DNA of 64,000 nucleotides from a bacterium (GTDB taxonomy: Bacteria > Sysuimicrobiota > Sysuimicrobiia > Sysuimicrobiales > Thermofontiviventaceae): assembly GCA_030550015.1 (NCBI GenBank), contig JAUQQG010000057.1, positions 1 through 64,000 of the forward strand, given 5' to 3'. The position numbers were made by a program, and so were the translations under genes. The notes below the pieces were generated by a model, which had not been told where the DNA came from, did no database searches, and worked only from the letters and a program-made list of their open reading frames with translations. Shown piece after piece: positions 53,563 through 62,885 of this stretch (positions are counted from its first letter, which is position 1; the number at the start of each line of letters is the position of its first letter).

Positions 53563-55838
53563 GCGTCCGAGAACTCCCCACAGCTCAGGAGAGCCTCCGT
53601 GCTCCGTGGGAGCTCGCGGGGTTGACACCGGAAGAGTACGAAGAGATCTGCAGACGGCTGGGCAGGGAACCGAACCCCACGGAGCTGGCCATGTTTGGGG
53701 TGATGTGGTCGGAGCACTGCAGCTATAAGCACTCCCGGATTGTGCTGCAAGCACTTCCAACGTCCGGCCCACGCATTCTCCGGGGACCCGGGGAGAACGC
53801 AGGTGTGATCGACATTGGCGACGGGTGGGCTGTGGCCTTCAAAATGGAGAGCCATAACCACCCAAGTGCCGTGGACCCGTTCAACGGGGCAGCCACTGGT
53901 GTAGGGGGGATCATCCGGGATATCCTGGCAATGGGAGCAAGGCCTATCGCCTTGCTCGACTCCCTGCGGTTCGGCCCTCTGGAGGATCCACGGGCCAGGC
54001 GGATGCTCCGGGGAGTAGTCTGTGGGATCTCCACCTACGGCAACGACATCGGCGTCCCCACTGTGGGGGGAGAGGTAGAGACAGGGCCCTGGTACACGAA
54101 GACCCCCCTCGTCAACGTCGCTTGCTTGGGCCTTCTGCGGGTTGAGTCCATTGCCACGAGCCGTGCTCAGGGCCCTGGGAACCTGGTGATGGTGGTGGGC
54201 GCACGCACAGGGAGGGACGGGATCCACGGAGCCTCCTTTGCCTCCGCGGAACTCGACGAGGGGAGGGACGAGCGTTCATCTGTTCAGATCGGTGATCCTT
54301 TTACCGGCAAGCTCCTCATTGAGGCAACCCTTGAGGCCCTCGCCACAGGATCGGTGGTGGCCATTCAGGACATGGGCGCGGCGGGGTTGACCTGTGCTGC
54401 GAGCGAGATGGCCGCCCGTGGTGGTGTAGGGATGGTCCTCGATCTGGAGCACGTGCCCAGGCGGGAGACCGGAATGGAGCCTGTGGAGGTTCTCCTCTCC
54501 GAATCCCAGGAGCGCATGCTCATGGTCATCCGGAGAGGGGCGGAGGAGCGCATCAAGGAGATCTTCCGCCGGTGGGGCCTTGAGGCGGAAGTACTCGGGG
54601 AGGTGGTGAGAGAGAAAGTCCTGAGGGTTTCCGACGGTGGGACTCCTGTCGCCGAGCTCCCGCCTGAGGCCCTTGCGGAAGGGCCCCGCTACAAGCCCGA
54701 GGCACGGGAGCCTGCAGGTCTTCAGGATTTCTGGCCTTTGGATCTCTCGGAACTTCCGGAAGTCCCCCCAGGAGAAGCCCTGCTTACCTTGCTGGCCGAC
54801 CCCGACATCGCCTCCAAGGAAGCGATCTACGAGCAGTATGACCACATGGTCCAGCTCCGCACGGTAATCCTCCCTGGTGCAGATGCCGCCGTGCTCCGCC
54901 TCCCCGAGTGTCCATCCAAGGCCCTTGCTCTGGCTGTGGATGGGAAGGGACGGTATGGTGTCCTCGATCCCTACAGGGCAGCGGTCCTGGCTGTGAGCGA
55001 GGCTGCAGCGAACTTGGCCTGCTGCGGAGCCCAGCCTCTTGGCGTAACCGATTGTCTGAACTTCGCCAATCCCGAGGACCCTGAGGTCTTCTGGACATTT
55101 GTACGGTCCGTCGAGGGCCTTTCAGACGCCTGCAGGGCCCTGGACATCCCCATCATCGGGGGGAACGTAAGCTTCTACAACGAGTCCTCAGCCGGCCCTA
55201 TCCCGCCCACGGTAGTCGTGGCAATGGTCGGCCTCCTTGAGGATGCCCACCGAATCCCTCGGATCCCCTCAGCGGGGTTCGCGCAGGAAGGCGACAGGAT
55301 CCTCCTTGTAGGATCTGGAGCGGGCTCCCAGCCGCCCCTGACATTGGGGGGGAGTTGCTACCTCAAAGCCGTCCATGGTCAAGTAAGGGGGCGCCCGCCC
55401 GAGGTCGATTTGTCGATGCACCGGCGCCTCCTCCGCCTCATGATCGAGGCGGTACGGCGTGGCCTCGTGCGCTCAAGCCACGATTGCTCTGACGGGGGCT
55501 TTGCTGTGGCCCTGGCGGAGTGCTGCATCCTGGGGCGACTCGGGGCGCATGTGCAGGTTGCGATTCCAGAAGGCAAAGGGCGGAGGGAGGAGATCCTGTT
55601 CGGCGAGGGAGGGTCCCGGATTCTCCTCTCCACCTCTCCAGAGGCGGTCCAATCCCTCCTCTCCCTTGCAGCGGAACACGACGTCCCCGTACAGGTCCTT
55701 GGGGTCGTAGGGGGCGATCGCCTGGTGATTGGGTCCATGAACTCCGGTATCCCTGGCCAGCCTCTCCTCGATCTCCCAGTCCGGGACCTGGAGGAGGCCT
55801 GGAGGAACGGGTTCCGGCGATGGATGGAAGAAGCCTAG
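53559..55838 (+). CDS. purL: FGAM synthase subunit PurL
   Basis: PurL (759 residues, the small bacterial form) catalyses ATP-dependent conversion of FGAR to FGAM. Motifs: [84 protein letters not shown] and [15 protein letters not shown]. It has two AIRS-like halves. It overlaps purQ and precedes purF by 11 bases, consistent with a single translational series. Confidence 0.96.
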   Translation: MSVRELPTAQESLRAPWELAGLTPEEYEEICRRLGREPNPTELAMFGVMWSEHCSYKHSRIVLQALPTSGPRILRGPGENAGVIDIGDGWAVAFKMESHNHPSAVDPFNGAATGVGGIIRDILAMGARPIALLDSLRFGPLEDPRARRMLRGVVCGISTYGNDIGVPTVGGEVETGPWYTKTPLVNVACLGLLRVESIATSRAQGPGNLVMVVGARTGRDGIHGASFASAELDEGRDERSSVQIGDPFTGKLLIEATLEALATGSVVAIQDMGAAGLTCAASEMAARGGVGMVLDLEHVPRRETGMEPVEVLLSESQERMLMVIRRGAEERIKEIFRRWGLEAEVLGEVVREKVLRVSDGGTPVAELPPEALAEGPRYKPEAREPAGLQDFWPLDLSELPEVPPGEALLTLLADPDIASKEAIYEQYDHMVQLRTVILPGADAAVLRLPECPSKALALAVDGKGRYGVLDPYRAAVLAVSEAAANLACCGAQPLGVTDCLNFANPEDPEVFWTFVRSVEGLSDACRALDIPIIGGNVSFYNESSAGPIPPTVVVAMVGLLEDAHRIPRIPSAGFAQEGDRILLVGSGAGSQPPLTLGGSCYLKAVHGQVRGRPPEVDLSMHRRLLRLMIEAVRRGLVRSSHDCSDGGFAVALAECCILGRLGAHVQVAIPEGKGRREEILFGEGGSRILLSTSPEAVQSLLSLAAEHDVPVQVLGVVGGDRLVIGSMNSGIPGQPLLDLPVRDLEEAWRNGFRRWMEEA

Positions 55839-55849
55839 AGCGCTGAAGA

Positions 55850-57268
55850 ATGATGGGCGATACGCTCAAAGAGGAATGCGGTGTGGTAGGAGTCTACTGC
55901 CAAAGCGGCAAGGCTGCGTCCCTTGCCCTTCTCGCCCTCCACGCCCTCCAACACCGAGGGCAGGAGAGCGCGGGCATCGCTACCTCCGACGGGGTTCGAG
56001 TCTGGACGCATAAGGGGTTAGGTCTTGTGTCCCAGGTGTTTGATCCAGGACGGCCGCCCGACCTCCCAGGACATCTCGCCGTCGGTCATGTCCGTTACTC
56101 TACCACGGGTTCCACGCGGATCGAGAACGCCCAGCCCTTGACCACCTCCTCCCGTTGGGGTTACCTCGCGCTCGCTCACAACGGCAACCTCACCAACGCC
56201 GCGGAGCTCAGGGGAAGGCTCGAAAAGGAGGGAAGCTCCTTCGTCTCGACTACAGATAGCGAGGTGATCTCCCACCTCATCGCGCGGGCTGGAGATCCGA
56301 CGCTGGAGGGGGCGATCTCCCTGGCGATGGGCGAGCTTGAGGGAGCGTACACCGTGGTTCTGGTCGGGGGCGGGAAGCTGTGCGGCTTCTGCGACCCGTA
56401 CGGAATCCGGCCGCTTGTCGTGGGCGAGTTTGCCGATGGGTACATTCTCGCCTCGGAGAGTTGTGCCTTAGATCATGTCGGCGCACGGTTTGTCGCAGAA
56501 GTGGAGCCTGGAGGCCTCGTGGTCATCGAGAGGGGTCAGCTCACTGTCCACCAGGCGCAGCCCCCCCAAGGGACCGCGGGGTGCGTCTTCGAGTACATCT
56601 ACTTCGCGCGCCCAGATACGGTATGGAGAGGAAGGAACGTCCATCAAGCCCGGCGGCATATGGGCAGGATCCTGGCACGTGAGCACCCGGCCGAGGCCGA
56701 TGTGGTGGTCCCTGTCCCGGACTCTGGCCTTTCCGCGGCCATGGGGTACGCTGAGGCCACCGGCATTCCTCTGGAGATCGGCCTTGTCAAGAACCGCTAT
56801 ATCGGGAGAACCTTCATCCAGCCAGAACAAGCCATGCGAGACTTCGGAGTCCAGGCCAAGCTGAACCCCGTCCGGGAAGTGGTACAGGGGCGCAGGATCG
56901 TCCTCGTGGACGATTCCATCGTCCGCGGCACCACGAGCAGCAAGATCGTAGGGCTACTTCGGGCTTCGGGCGCTAGGGAGGTACACGTGCGCATCAGCTC
57001 TCCTCCTATCCGGTTCCCCTGCTTTTACGGGATCGACACGAGCAGCCGAGGGGAGCTCGTGGCCGCGCGGTTGAGCGTGGAGGAGATCCAACGGCTCATT
57101 GGTGCCGACAGCCTGGGTTTCCTCAGCCAGGAGGGACTGGTGGAAGCGCTGGGTTTGGCCCGGGAGGAGCTCTGCATGGCTTGCCTGGACGGCCGGTACC
57201 CGACGAGGATTCCCAGGGAGGGAGAGGCCGGGCGCCAGGCACTGGAGTTCACCCGGCGAATCCGATGA
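55850..57268 (+). CDS. purF: amidophosphoribosyltransferase, Fe-S type
   Basis: PurF (472 residues) makes phosphoribosylamine, the committed step. A short propeptide precedes the nucleophile Cys in KEECGVVGVYC. The glutaminase domain has GIATSDGVRVWTHKGLGLVS and VRYSTTGSTRIENAQPL. The PRPP loop is IVLVDDSIVRGTTSSKIV. Cys in GTAGCVFEY, RFPCFYGI and the CMACLDGRYP pair match the four 4Fe-4S ligands of the Bacillus enzyme. So this is the oxygen-sensitive cluster type. Two adjacent ATGs open the gene; the first is used. Confidence 0.96.
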   Translation: MMGDTLKEECGVVGVYCQSGKAASLALLALHALQHRGQESAGIATSDGVRVWTHKGLGLVSQVFDPGRPPDLPGHLAVGHVRYSTTGSTRIENAQPLTTSSRWGYLALAHNGNLTNAAELRGRLEKEGSSFVSTTDSEVISHLIARAGDPTLEGAISLAMGELEGAYTVVLVGGGKLCGFCDPYGIRPLVVGEFADGYILASESCALDHVGARFVAEVEPGGLVVIERGQLTVHQAQPPQGTAGCVFEYIYFARPDTVWRGRNVHQARRHMGRILAREHPAEADVVVPVPDSGLSAAMGYAEATGIPLEIGLVKNRYIGRTFIQPEQAMRDFGVQAKLNPVREVVQGRRIVLVDDSIVRGTTSSKIVGLLRASGAREVHVRISSPPIRFPCFYGIDTSSRGELVAARLSVEEIQRLIGADSLGFLSQEGLVEALGLAREELCMACLDGRYPTRIPREGEAGRQALEFTRRIR

Positions 57269-57288
57269 ACCGCAGAGGGAATGGGGAG

Positions 57289-58320
57289 ATGAATGCTCAG
57301 GGTCTTACCTATCGCGATGCCGGAGTGGACCAGGAGAAGAAGGAAGCCCTTCTCCGCAAACTTGGAGAACGGATCCGTACTACCTTTACACCGGATGTGT
57401 TAGGGAACGTGGGGTTGTTCGGCGGCCTTTACGCCCTAGGCCCGGGAGCGTCCGATCCTGTGCTTGTTTCCTCGGTGGATGGCGTGGGGACGAAGACGAA
57501 GGTCGCGCGCGAGACGGGACGTTTTGAGGTAATTGGGAGGGATGTCGTAGCCCACTGTGCCAACGACGTCGCTGTCCACGGGGCGCGGCCTTTGTTCTTC
57601 CTCGACTACGTCGCCATGGGCTGTCTGGAGCCAGGAGTGCTGGAAGCGCTCCTCGAGGGGATGGTCCAGGAGTGCAAAAAGACAGGCCTCGCCCTCGTGG
57701 GTGGGGAGACAGCGGAGATGCCGGGGATCTACCTCCCGGGAGAGTTGGATGTCGTTGGGTGCGTGGTCGGGATGGTCCCTCGGGCGAGGCTGATGGATGG
57801 GAGCGCTATAACCCCCGGAGATCTGCTCATAGGCCTTGCCTCAAGCGGCCTCCACACCAACGGGTACTCCCTTGCTCGTCATGTTCTGGCGAAGGCCGGG
57901 ATATCCCTTGATGCATGGCCAGTCGGCCTTGATGCACCCCTTGGGGAAATTCTCATGCGCCCGCATAGGAACTATGCTCCGGCGATCCTCCAGGTCGTGC
58001 AGGAAGAGGAGGTCCATGGCATCGCCCACATCACAGGAGGAGGCCTTCCCGGAAACCTCGTCCGTATCCTTCCCCCCGGTTGTCATGCGGTGATCCGGCG
58101 GGGGAGCTGGCTCGTTCCTCCCATCTTCTCCTTCCTCCAGGAGGTGGGGAGCATCTCTGAGGAGGAGATGTTCCGCACCTTCAACATGGGGATCGGGCTG
58201 GTTCTTGTCGTACCTCCCCACGCTGTGGAGAAGGTGATGCGCCTGCTCCACCAGCGGGGGGAACAGGCCTTCCCCATCGGGGAGGTCCGGCCCGGCCAGC
58301 AGGGAGTGGAGATCCGGTGA
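57289..58320 (+). CDS. purM: phosphoribosylformylglycinamidine cyclo-ligase
   Basis: PurM (343 residues) closes the imidazole ring to give AIR. Hallmarks are LTYRDAGVDQEKKEALLRKL, LVSSVDGVGTKTKVARETGR, FFLDYVAMGCLEP, LVGGETAEMPGIYLPGELD and LASSGLHTNGYSLARHVL. ATG 57289 is preceded by AGAGGGA. An ATG overlapping the purF stop at 57265 would add eight residues and is also possible. It overlaps purN by four bases. Confidence 0.96.
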   Translation: MNAQGLTYRDAGVDQEKKEALLRKLGERIRTTFTPDVLGNVGLFGGLYALGPGASDPVLVSSVDGVGTKTKVARETGRFEVIGRDVVAHCANDVAVHGARPLFFLDYVAMGCLEPGVLEALLEGMVQECKKTGLALVGGETAEMPGIYLPGELDVVGCVVGMVPRARLMDGSAITPGDLLIGLASSGLHTNGYSLARHVLAKAGISLDAWPVGLDAPLGEILMRPHRNYAPAILQVVQEEEVHGIAHITGGGLPGNLVRILPPGCHAVIRRGSWLVPPIFSFLQEVGSISEEEMFRTFNMGIGLVLVVPPHAVEKVMRLLHQRGEQAFPIGEVRPGQQGVEIR

Positions 58321-58970
58321 TCCGCCTTGGGGTCCTCGTCTCAGGAAAGGGAACCACGTTGCAGGCAATTTTGGATGCCTGTTCCCGTGGGCTTATCGAT
58401 GCGGAGGTGGTTGTGGTCATTTCTAACAACCCTGAGGCTTTCGCCTTGGAGCGTGCCCGGCGGGCTGGGGTTGAGGCGATTGTCATCAACCACAGGGATT
58501 TCCCTGACCGCCCTTCCTTTGAGAGAAAGCTGGCTGAGGAGCTGGAGCAACGCAAGGTAGATCTCGTCTGTCTTGCAGGCTTCCTGCGGATCCTCACTCC
58601 GGTGTTCGTCGAGAGGTTCAGGGGGCGCATCATGAACATCCACCCCGCCCTCCTCCCGGCATTCGGGGGGAAGGGGATGTACGGCGAACGGGTCCACGCG
58701 GCGGTCCTGGCTTCTGGGGCGAGGGTCTCCGGGTGTACGGTGCACTTCGTGGACGAGACACCGGACGGGGGGCCGATCATCCTCCAGGCAGTCGTTCCTG
58801 TCCTGGACGGGGACACCGTAGAGACTCTGGCGGCGCGGGTAGCCAGGGAAGAGCACCGGTTGTACCCTCTCGCCATCCAGCTGTTCGCCGAGGGAAGGCT
58901 GGAGGTCCACGGCAAGCGCGTGGTGGTTGTGCCCCGTGAATCGGAAGTGGTGAGAAGGTCCAAACCGTGA
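58317..58970 (+). CDS. purN: phosphoribosylglycinamide formyltransferase
   Basis: PurN (217 residues) formylates GAR with 10-formyl-THF. The GTG start overlaps the purM stop (GTGA). Motifs are LGVLVSGKGTTLQAILDACS (GAR phosphate loop, K in place of the more usual N) and VVISNNPEAFAL. The catalytic Asn-His is in NIHPALLPAFGGKGMYGERV and the Asp in VHFVDETPDGGPII. The last 20 residues are basic. Confidence 0.95.
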   Translation: MIRLGVLVSGKGTTLQAILDACSRGLIDAEVVVVISNNPEAFALERARRAGVEAIVINHRDFPDRPSFERKLAEELEQRKVDLVCLAGFLRILTPVFVERFRGRIMNIHPALLPAFGGKGMYGERVHAAVLASGARVSGCTVHFVDETPDGGPIILQAVVPVLDGDTVETLAARVAREEHRLYPLAIQLFAEGRLEVHGKRVVVVPRESEVVRRSKP

Positions 58971-59002
58971 GAACTGTGCATGGGATGCGAGGTGAGGGAG
59001 CT

Positions 59003-60547
59003 GTGCGCGTAGCGAGGGCGCTCCTCAGTGTGTATGACAAAACAGGCCTGGTGGAGTTCGCGAAGGACCTGGAAGCGCTCGGAGTGGAACTGATCTCCAC
59101 CGAAGGAACCGGTCGCCTCCTGCGGGAAGCTGGGTTGCCTGTGCGCTTTGTCTCTGAGCTCACCGGCTTCCCGGAGGTGCTGGACGGCCGGGTGAAGACC
59201 TTGCACCCTGCCATATTCGCCGCGATCCTCGCCCGACGTGGGCGGGAGGACGACGAGCGCCAGCTCAGGGAGCTGGGCCTTGATCCCATCGACCTGGTGG
59301 TCATAAACCTCTACCCGTTTGAACGTGCCGTTATGGAGCTACCCCTGGGTGAGGCCCTCGAGTACATCGACATTGGAGGAGTTGCCCTCCTGCGCGCCGC
59401 CGCGAAGAACTGGCCGTGGGTGGGAGTCGTCAGCCACCCTCGGCAGTATCCCGTAGTCCTCGCAGCGCTCCGACAGGGGGGAGGGAAGCTTCCAGAGGAT
59501 CTCCGGAGGAAGCTTGCCTGGGAAGCTTTCCAGGCCACGGCCACATACGATGCTGCTATCGCTGCCTTTCTGGGGGAACCTCTCCAGGGCTTCTCAGCGG
59601 GGGGCGAACTGCCTCAGCAGGTGCTCCTGAGCTTGAGGAAGGTCCAGGATCTCCGCTACGGGGAGAACCCTCACCAGCAGGGGGCTCTTTATCGAATCCT
59701 TGGAGCCCCCGTGGGTCCCTTGGTTGGGGCGAGGCTGCTTCATGGAAAGGCACTCTCCTACAATAACTTCCTTGATCTCGAGGTGGCCTGGGGCTTGGTC
59801 AACGAGTTCTCGGAGCCAGCAGCCTGTATCATCAAGCATGCCAGCCCGTGCGGGGTGGGGGTCGCGCGAACTTTAGAGGAGGCGTACAGGAAGGCCAGGG
59901 AGGCTGACCCCGTCTCCAGCTTCGGAGGCATCGTTGGGTTGAACCAGGAGGTGGATGGGGCTACCGCTCGGGAGATCTCCACGTTGTTCGTCGAGGCCGT
60001 GATCGCCCCTGGATTCGCTGCGGAGGCCCTGGAGATCCTCTCCCGCAAGAAGAACCTGAGGATCCTCGCCGCTGGAGGGCCACCACAGGTGGAGTGGGAG
60101 TTCCGAAGCGTTTCCGGGGGTATTCTGGTTCAAGAAGTCGATCGCGCGCCTTTCGCGGAAAGTTCCCTGACCTTCGTCACCTCGCACAAGCCCACGCCAG
60201 AGCAGATGGAAGAGATGCGATTCGCCTGGAAGGTCGTGAAGTGGGCGAAGTCCAATGCCATCGTCATTGCGAGGGACCGGCAAACGGTAGGGATCGGGGC
60301 AGGTCAGCCCAATCGCGTCGACGCCGTACGCATTGCTGTTCGGCGCGCCGGAGAAAAAGCGCAGGGGGCCGTGTTGGCTTCCGATGGATTCTTCCCCTTC
60401 CCCGATGGGGTGGAAGAGGCTGCCCGCGCTGGCGTCACCGCCATCATCCAGCCCGGAGGCTCGGTGCGAGACGCAGAGGTCATCGCTGCTGCCCAGGCGC
60501 ACGGGATCGCCATGGTCCTCACGGGCGTCCGGCACTTCCGCCACTGA
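59003..60547 (+). CDS. purH: bifunctional AICAR transformylase / IMP cyclohydrolase
   Basis: PurH (514 residues) performs the last two steps to IMP. The N-terminal MGS-like cyclohydrolase domain reads [38 protein letters not shown] and [18 protein letters not shown]. The C-terminal transformylase has [27 protein letters not shown], the [20 protein letters not shown] region and [20 protein letters not shown] start at GTG 59003 after GAGGTGAGGG. The longer frame starting at 58967 overlaps purN and adds 12 atypical residues. It closes the operon. Confidence 0.95.
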   Translation: MRVARALLSVYDKTGLVEFAKDLEALGVELISTEGTGRLLREAGLPVRFVSELTGFPEVLDGRVKTLHPAIFAAILARRGREDDERQLRELGLDPIDLVVINLYPFERAVMELPLGEALEYIDIGGVALLRAAAKNWPWVGVVSHPRQYPVVLAALRQGGGKLPEDLRRKLAWEAFQATATYDAAIAAFLGEPLQGFSAGGELPQQVLLSLRKVQDLRYGENPHQQGALYRILGAPVGPLVGARLLHGKALSYNNFLDLEVAWGLVNEFSEPAACIIKHASPCGVGVARTLEEAYRKAREADPVSSFGGIVGLNQEVDGATAREISTLFVEAVIAPGFAAEALEILSRKKNLRILAAGGPPQVEWEFRSVSGGILVQEVDRAPFAESSLTFVTSHKPTPEQMEEMRFAWKVVKWAKSNAIVIARDRQTVGIGAGQPNRVDAVRIAVRRAGEKAQGAVLASDGFFPFPDGVEEAARAGVTAIIQPGGSVRDAEVIAAAQAHGIAMVLTGVRHFRH

Positions 60548-60560
60548 GGCCTCCACGAGG

Positions 60561-60589
60561 TTGACATACCCTACAGGGTATGGTAATAT
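60561..60589 (+). promoter_or_regulatory. promoter with embedded CsoR/CstR-type operator
   Basis: TTGACA (60561) and TAATAT (60584) have a 17-base spacer. The spacer is almost wholly the palindrome ATACCCTACAGGGTAT (60566-60581), which fits CsoR/CstR operators with GGGTAT arms. A partial second site, ATACCCTCGGGG, follows at 60587. Repressor binding would block both promoter elements. Confidence 0.75.
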
Positions 60590-60628
60590 ACCCTCGGGGT
60601 GCACAATCTTCCCGGAGGTGGAAAAACC

Positions 60629-60844
60629 ATGAAAGGCTGCGTCGGGACGCTGGATCGTGTGATCCGTGGGTTGGTTGGTGTTGTGCTCCTTGCCATTGGC
60701 CTGACCCATGCAGGGGGAATTTCGCAGGGGTGGGCGTACCTGGCGGATCTCTTGGGGGTGATCGGTATCGTGACAGGGTTGGCTGGATACTGTCCCTTGT
60801 ACCTCCTGCTGGGGATCCAGACCTGCCCTGCGAAGAGGGCATAG
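60629..60844 (+). CDS. DUF2892 (YgaP-like) inner membrane protein
   Basis: This 71-residue protein has two hydrophobic helices (LVGVVLLAIGLTHAGG and LADLLGVIGIVTGLAGYC) and the family ending CPLYLLLGIQTCPAK. DUF2892 domains often accompany rhodanese and sulfide/persulfide genes, which agrees with its neighbours. ATG 60629 follows CCGGAGGTGG. It is the first gene after the CstR-type operator. Confidence 0.85.
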   Translation: MKGCVGTLDRVIRGLVGVVLLAIGLTHAGGISQGWAYLADLLGVIGIVTGLAGYCPLYLLLGIQTCPAKRA

Positions 60845-60903
60845 GGAATCTGGGCTGAACGGGTCTTCCTGTGCAAGCCCCCGGCAACCATGGGGAGAAG
60901 AGG

Positions 60904-61203
60904 ATGACGCTGCATCCGCGCCTTGGGATGGAACGCAACTTCACGGATCTGCTCTCCCCAGAAGACAGAGCAGAACTCCACCGTCGTTTGCGGCGGATTG
61001 AGGGCCAGGTGCGTGGAGTGGAGCACATGCTGGATACTCAACGGTCCTGCGAAGAGATTGTCCAGCAGCTCGCCGCGATCAAGGCAGCGGTCCACCAGGC
61101 TGGCCTCGAGCTGCTCCGCCGTCTCCTGGTGAGCTGCACAAGGGGAGGGAGGGGATCTACGGAGATCTCCCACCTCTTGGAGTTGTTCAATCGCTTTGCC
61201 TGA
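60904..61203 (+). CDS. cstR: CsoR-family repressor, CstR-like (persulfide-sensing type)
   Basis: This 99-residue helical repressor of the CsoR/RcnR/CstR fold has LHRRLRRIEGQVRGVEHMLD, a first Cys in QRSCEEIVQQL and a second in RRLLVSCTRG. The His that CsoR uses for Cu(I), four residues before the second Cys, is Leu here, while both Cys remain. This is the CstR pattern for disulfide/trisulfide sensing of persulfides. With CoA-disulfide reductase downstream and the GGGTAT palindrome upstream, control of sulfur stress is the best reading. ATG 60904 follows GGGGAGAAGAGG. Confidence 0.85.
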   Translation: MTLHPRLGMERNFTDLLSPEDRAELHRRLRRIEGQVRGVEHMLDTQRSCEEIVQQLAAIKAAVHQAGLELLRRLLVSCTRGGRGSTEISHLLELFNRFA

Positions 61204-61260
61204 GTTCCCCACGAACTCCCTTGGTTTCAGATTTGGCGGGGGAGGTGGTGATGTGCCGTC

Positions 61261-61296
61261 TTTCTCCCTGTGGGGAGTGGCTGCTGTGAGGTGATG
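61261..61296 (+). repeat. REP-like palindromic element, copy C
   Basis: CTCCC-TGT-GGGGAG hairpin followed by TGGCTGCTGTGAGGTGATG. It shares the plan and much sequence with the copy overlapping purA (50376) and lies between cstR and the CoA-disulfide reductase gene, supplying the latter's ribosome site (GTGAGGTGATG). Confidence 0.55.
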
Positions 61297-61300
61297 TCCA

Positions 61301-62641
61301 ATGGGCCAGAGGCTCATCGTTGTGGGAGGCTCGGCGGCCGGGATGAGCGCAGCAGCGAAAGCGCGCCGGACGAACGAGAACTTGGAGATCGTTGTCTATG
61401 AGAAGTCTCGATTTGTGAGCTATGGCTCGTGCGGCTTTCCGTATTTCCTGAAGGGTGAGATCCCTCGCATAGAGGACCTCATTGTGCGCACACCCCAGGA
61501 ATTTTTCAAGCAGGGGATCCATGCCAAGATTCGACACCAGGTTCTGTTCATCGACCCACAGGAACGCACCATGCAAGTGCGCAACCTTGAGACGGGAGAA
61601 GAGTTCACAGAGCATTGGGATAAATTGATCCTGACCACTGGTGGTATTGCCGCTCGCCCTCCCATCCGAGGCCTCGCCCTTGCGGGGATCTTCACCCTGC
61701 GTACCCCAGAGGATGCGCTGGCTGTCCATGCGTGGCTACAGCAGGCGGACGTGAAGTGGGGTGTGATTGTGGGGGGAGGCTACATCGGGTTGGAGATGGC
61801 CGAGGCCCTGGCGGCGCGTGGACTCCATGTGACCCTGGTGGAGATGCTGCCCCAGGTGATGCCGGGGATGGATCCAGAGATGGCTGCGCACGTTCTGGAG
61901 GAGTTAAGACGGAATCAGGTGGACGTGCGCCTTGAGCACCCTGTTGAGGCGTTCGAAGGCGATGGCCGCGTGCGCGCAGTGATGGCTGGCGGGGAACGCT
62001 TCCCAGCGGATGTGGTCATCCTCAGCGTGGGAGTGAAACCGGAGGTCGCTCTCGCACGTGCTGCCGGGATCGCCCTTGGTCCAACAGGGGCGGTGGCTGT
62101 GGATGATCACCAACGAACCAACCTCCCCGAAGTCTGGGCCGCAGGAGATGTGGCTGAGGCCCTTCACTTGGTTACAGGGAAACCTGCTTACATCCCCCTC
62201 GGCACGACCGCGAACAAGCAGGGGCGTGTGGCCGGGGCCAACGCAGCAGGCGGGGATGCGATCTTCCCGGGCGTCGTAGGAACTGCGGTGGTCAAGGTGT
62301 TCGACCTCGAGGTTGCGCACACCGGGCTCTCAGAGCGCTCCGCGCGTGCAGAGGGATATGACGTGGAGACCGTCACGATCTCCGCCCCCGCGAGGGCCCA
62401 CTACATGCCCTACCACCCGCCCATCCATCTCAAGCTCGTATTTGAACGAGGTTCGCAGCGGTTATTGGGCGCTCAAATGGTGGGCCAGGAGGGGGTTGCA
62501 AAGCGCATCGATGTCCTGGCTGCCGCCCTTTCTGCCCGATGGACCACGTATGACTTGGCAGGTCTAGATCTCAGTTATGCCCCTCCATTCGCTCCTGTCT
62601 GGGACCCCATCCTTGTTGCGGCAAACGTGGCCAACCGCTGA
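61301..62641 (+). CDS. cdr: CoA-disulfide reductase-like FAD/NAD(P)H oxidoreductase
   Basis: This 446-residue flavoprotein has an FAD motif (LIVVGGSAAGMSAAAKARR) and the single redox Cys in SYGSCGFPYFLKGE, hallmark of CoADR/Nox/Npsr enzymes. The NAD(P)H motif is IVGGGYIGLEMAEALAARG, and the second FAD site is VWAAGDVAEALHLVTG. A C-terminal dimerisation domain includes YMPYHPPIHLKLVFE. No rhodanese domain is fused. It reduces CoA-disulfide or CoA-persulfide. Its place behind a CstR-like repressor favours a persulfide/polysulfide role. Confidence 0.9.
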   Translation: MGQRLIVVGGSAAGMSAAAKARRTNENLEIVVYEKSRFVSYGSCGFPYFLKGEIPRIEDLIVRTPQEFFKQGIHAKIRHQVLFIDPQERTMQVRNLETGEEFTEHWDKLILTTGGIAARPPIRGLALAGIFTLRTPEDALAVHAWLQQADVKWGVIVGGGYIGLEMAEALAARGLHVTLVEMLPQVMPGMDPEMAAHVLEELRRNQVDVRLEHPVEAFEGDGRVRAVMAGGERFPADVVILSVGVKPEVALARAAGIALGPTGAVAVDDHQRTNLPEVWAAGDVAEALHLVTGKPAYIPLGTTANKQGRVAGANAAGGDAIFPGVVGTAVVKVFDLEVAHTGLSERSARAEGYDVETVTISAPARAHYMPYHPPIHLKLVFERGSQRLLGAQMVGQEGVAKRIDVLAAALSARWTTYDLAGLDLSYAPPFAPVWDPILVAANVANR

Positions 62642-62652
62642 CTGCCGCAAAC

Positions 62653-62682
62653 TTGCATTGACCACGATCTATCTGATATAAT
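62653..62682 (+). promoter_or_regulatory. promoter of the YabE-like gene
   Basis: TTGCAT (62653), an 18-base spacer and a perfect TATAAT (62677) preceded by TGA (extended -10). Transcription would start about 195 bases before the coding region. Confidence 0.55.
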
Positions 62683-62729
62683 ACGCTCGTTAGAATTTTC
62701 AATAGATGAAGTTCCTCTCACTTGTGCAA

Positions 62730-62802
62730 TTGCCGAGGAAGTAGCCTAGCAAATTCCTGTCAAATTTTGGTGGGGTCCTGATTTTTAGTGATACCTCGGC
62801 AA
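62730..62802 (+). promoter_or_regulatory. long 5' leader with paired TTGCCGAGG/CCTCGGCAA arms
   Basis: TTGCCGAGG (62730-62738) pairs perfectly with CCTCGGCAA (62794-62802), closing a domain of about 55 bases that holds GGTGGGG and GCAAATTCC segments. CAAGAGCTAAAAAAG follows directly. Related genes elsewhere carry c-di-AMP (ydaO/yuaA) riboswitches, but the hallmark conserved segments of that class are not clearly present. It is an unclassified structured leader. Confidence 0.45.
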
Positions 62803-62885
62803 GAGCTAAAAAAGTTTCGGCGGGCTAGAGGTCACTCACCGGATTCCGTTCCGAGCGAGTAGGCGGAGAGGACGCGGTCAAACGG

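Noticed and set aside
62683-62885. ydaO/yuaA c-di-AMP riboswitch
   Set aside because: Gene context fits, but I cannot find the conserved GAATC and GGGGTGAATC-like segments by eye. It is reported only as an unclassified leader.
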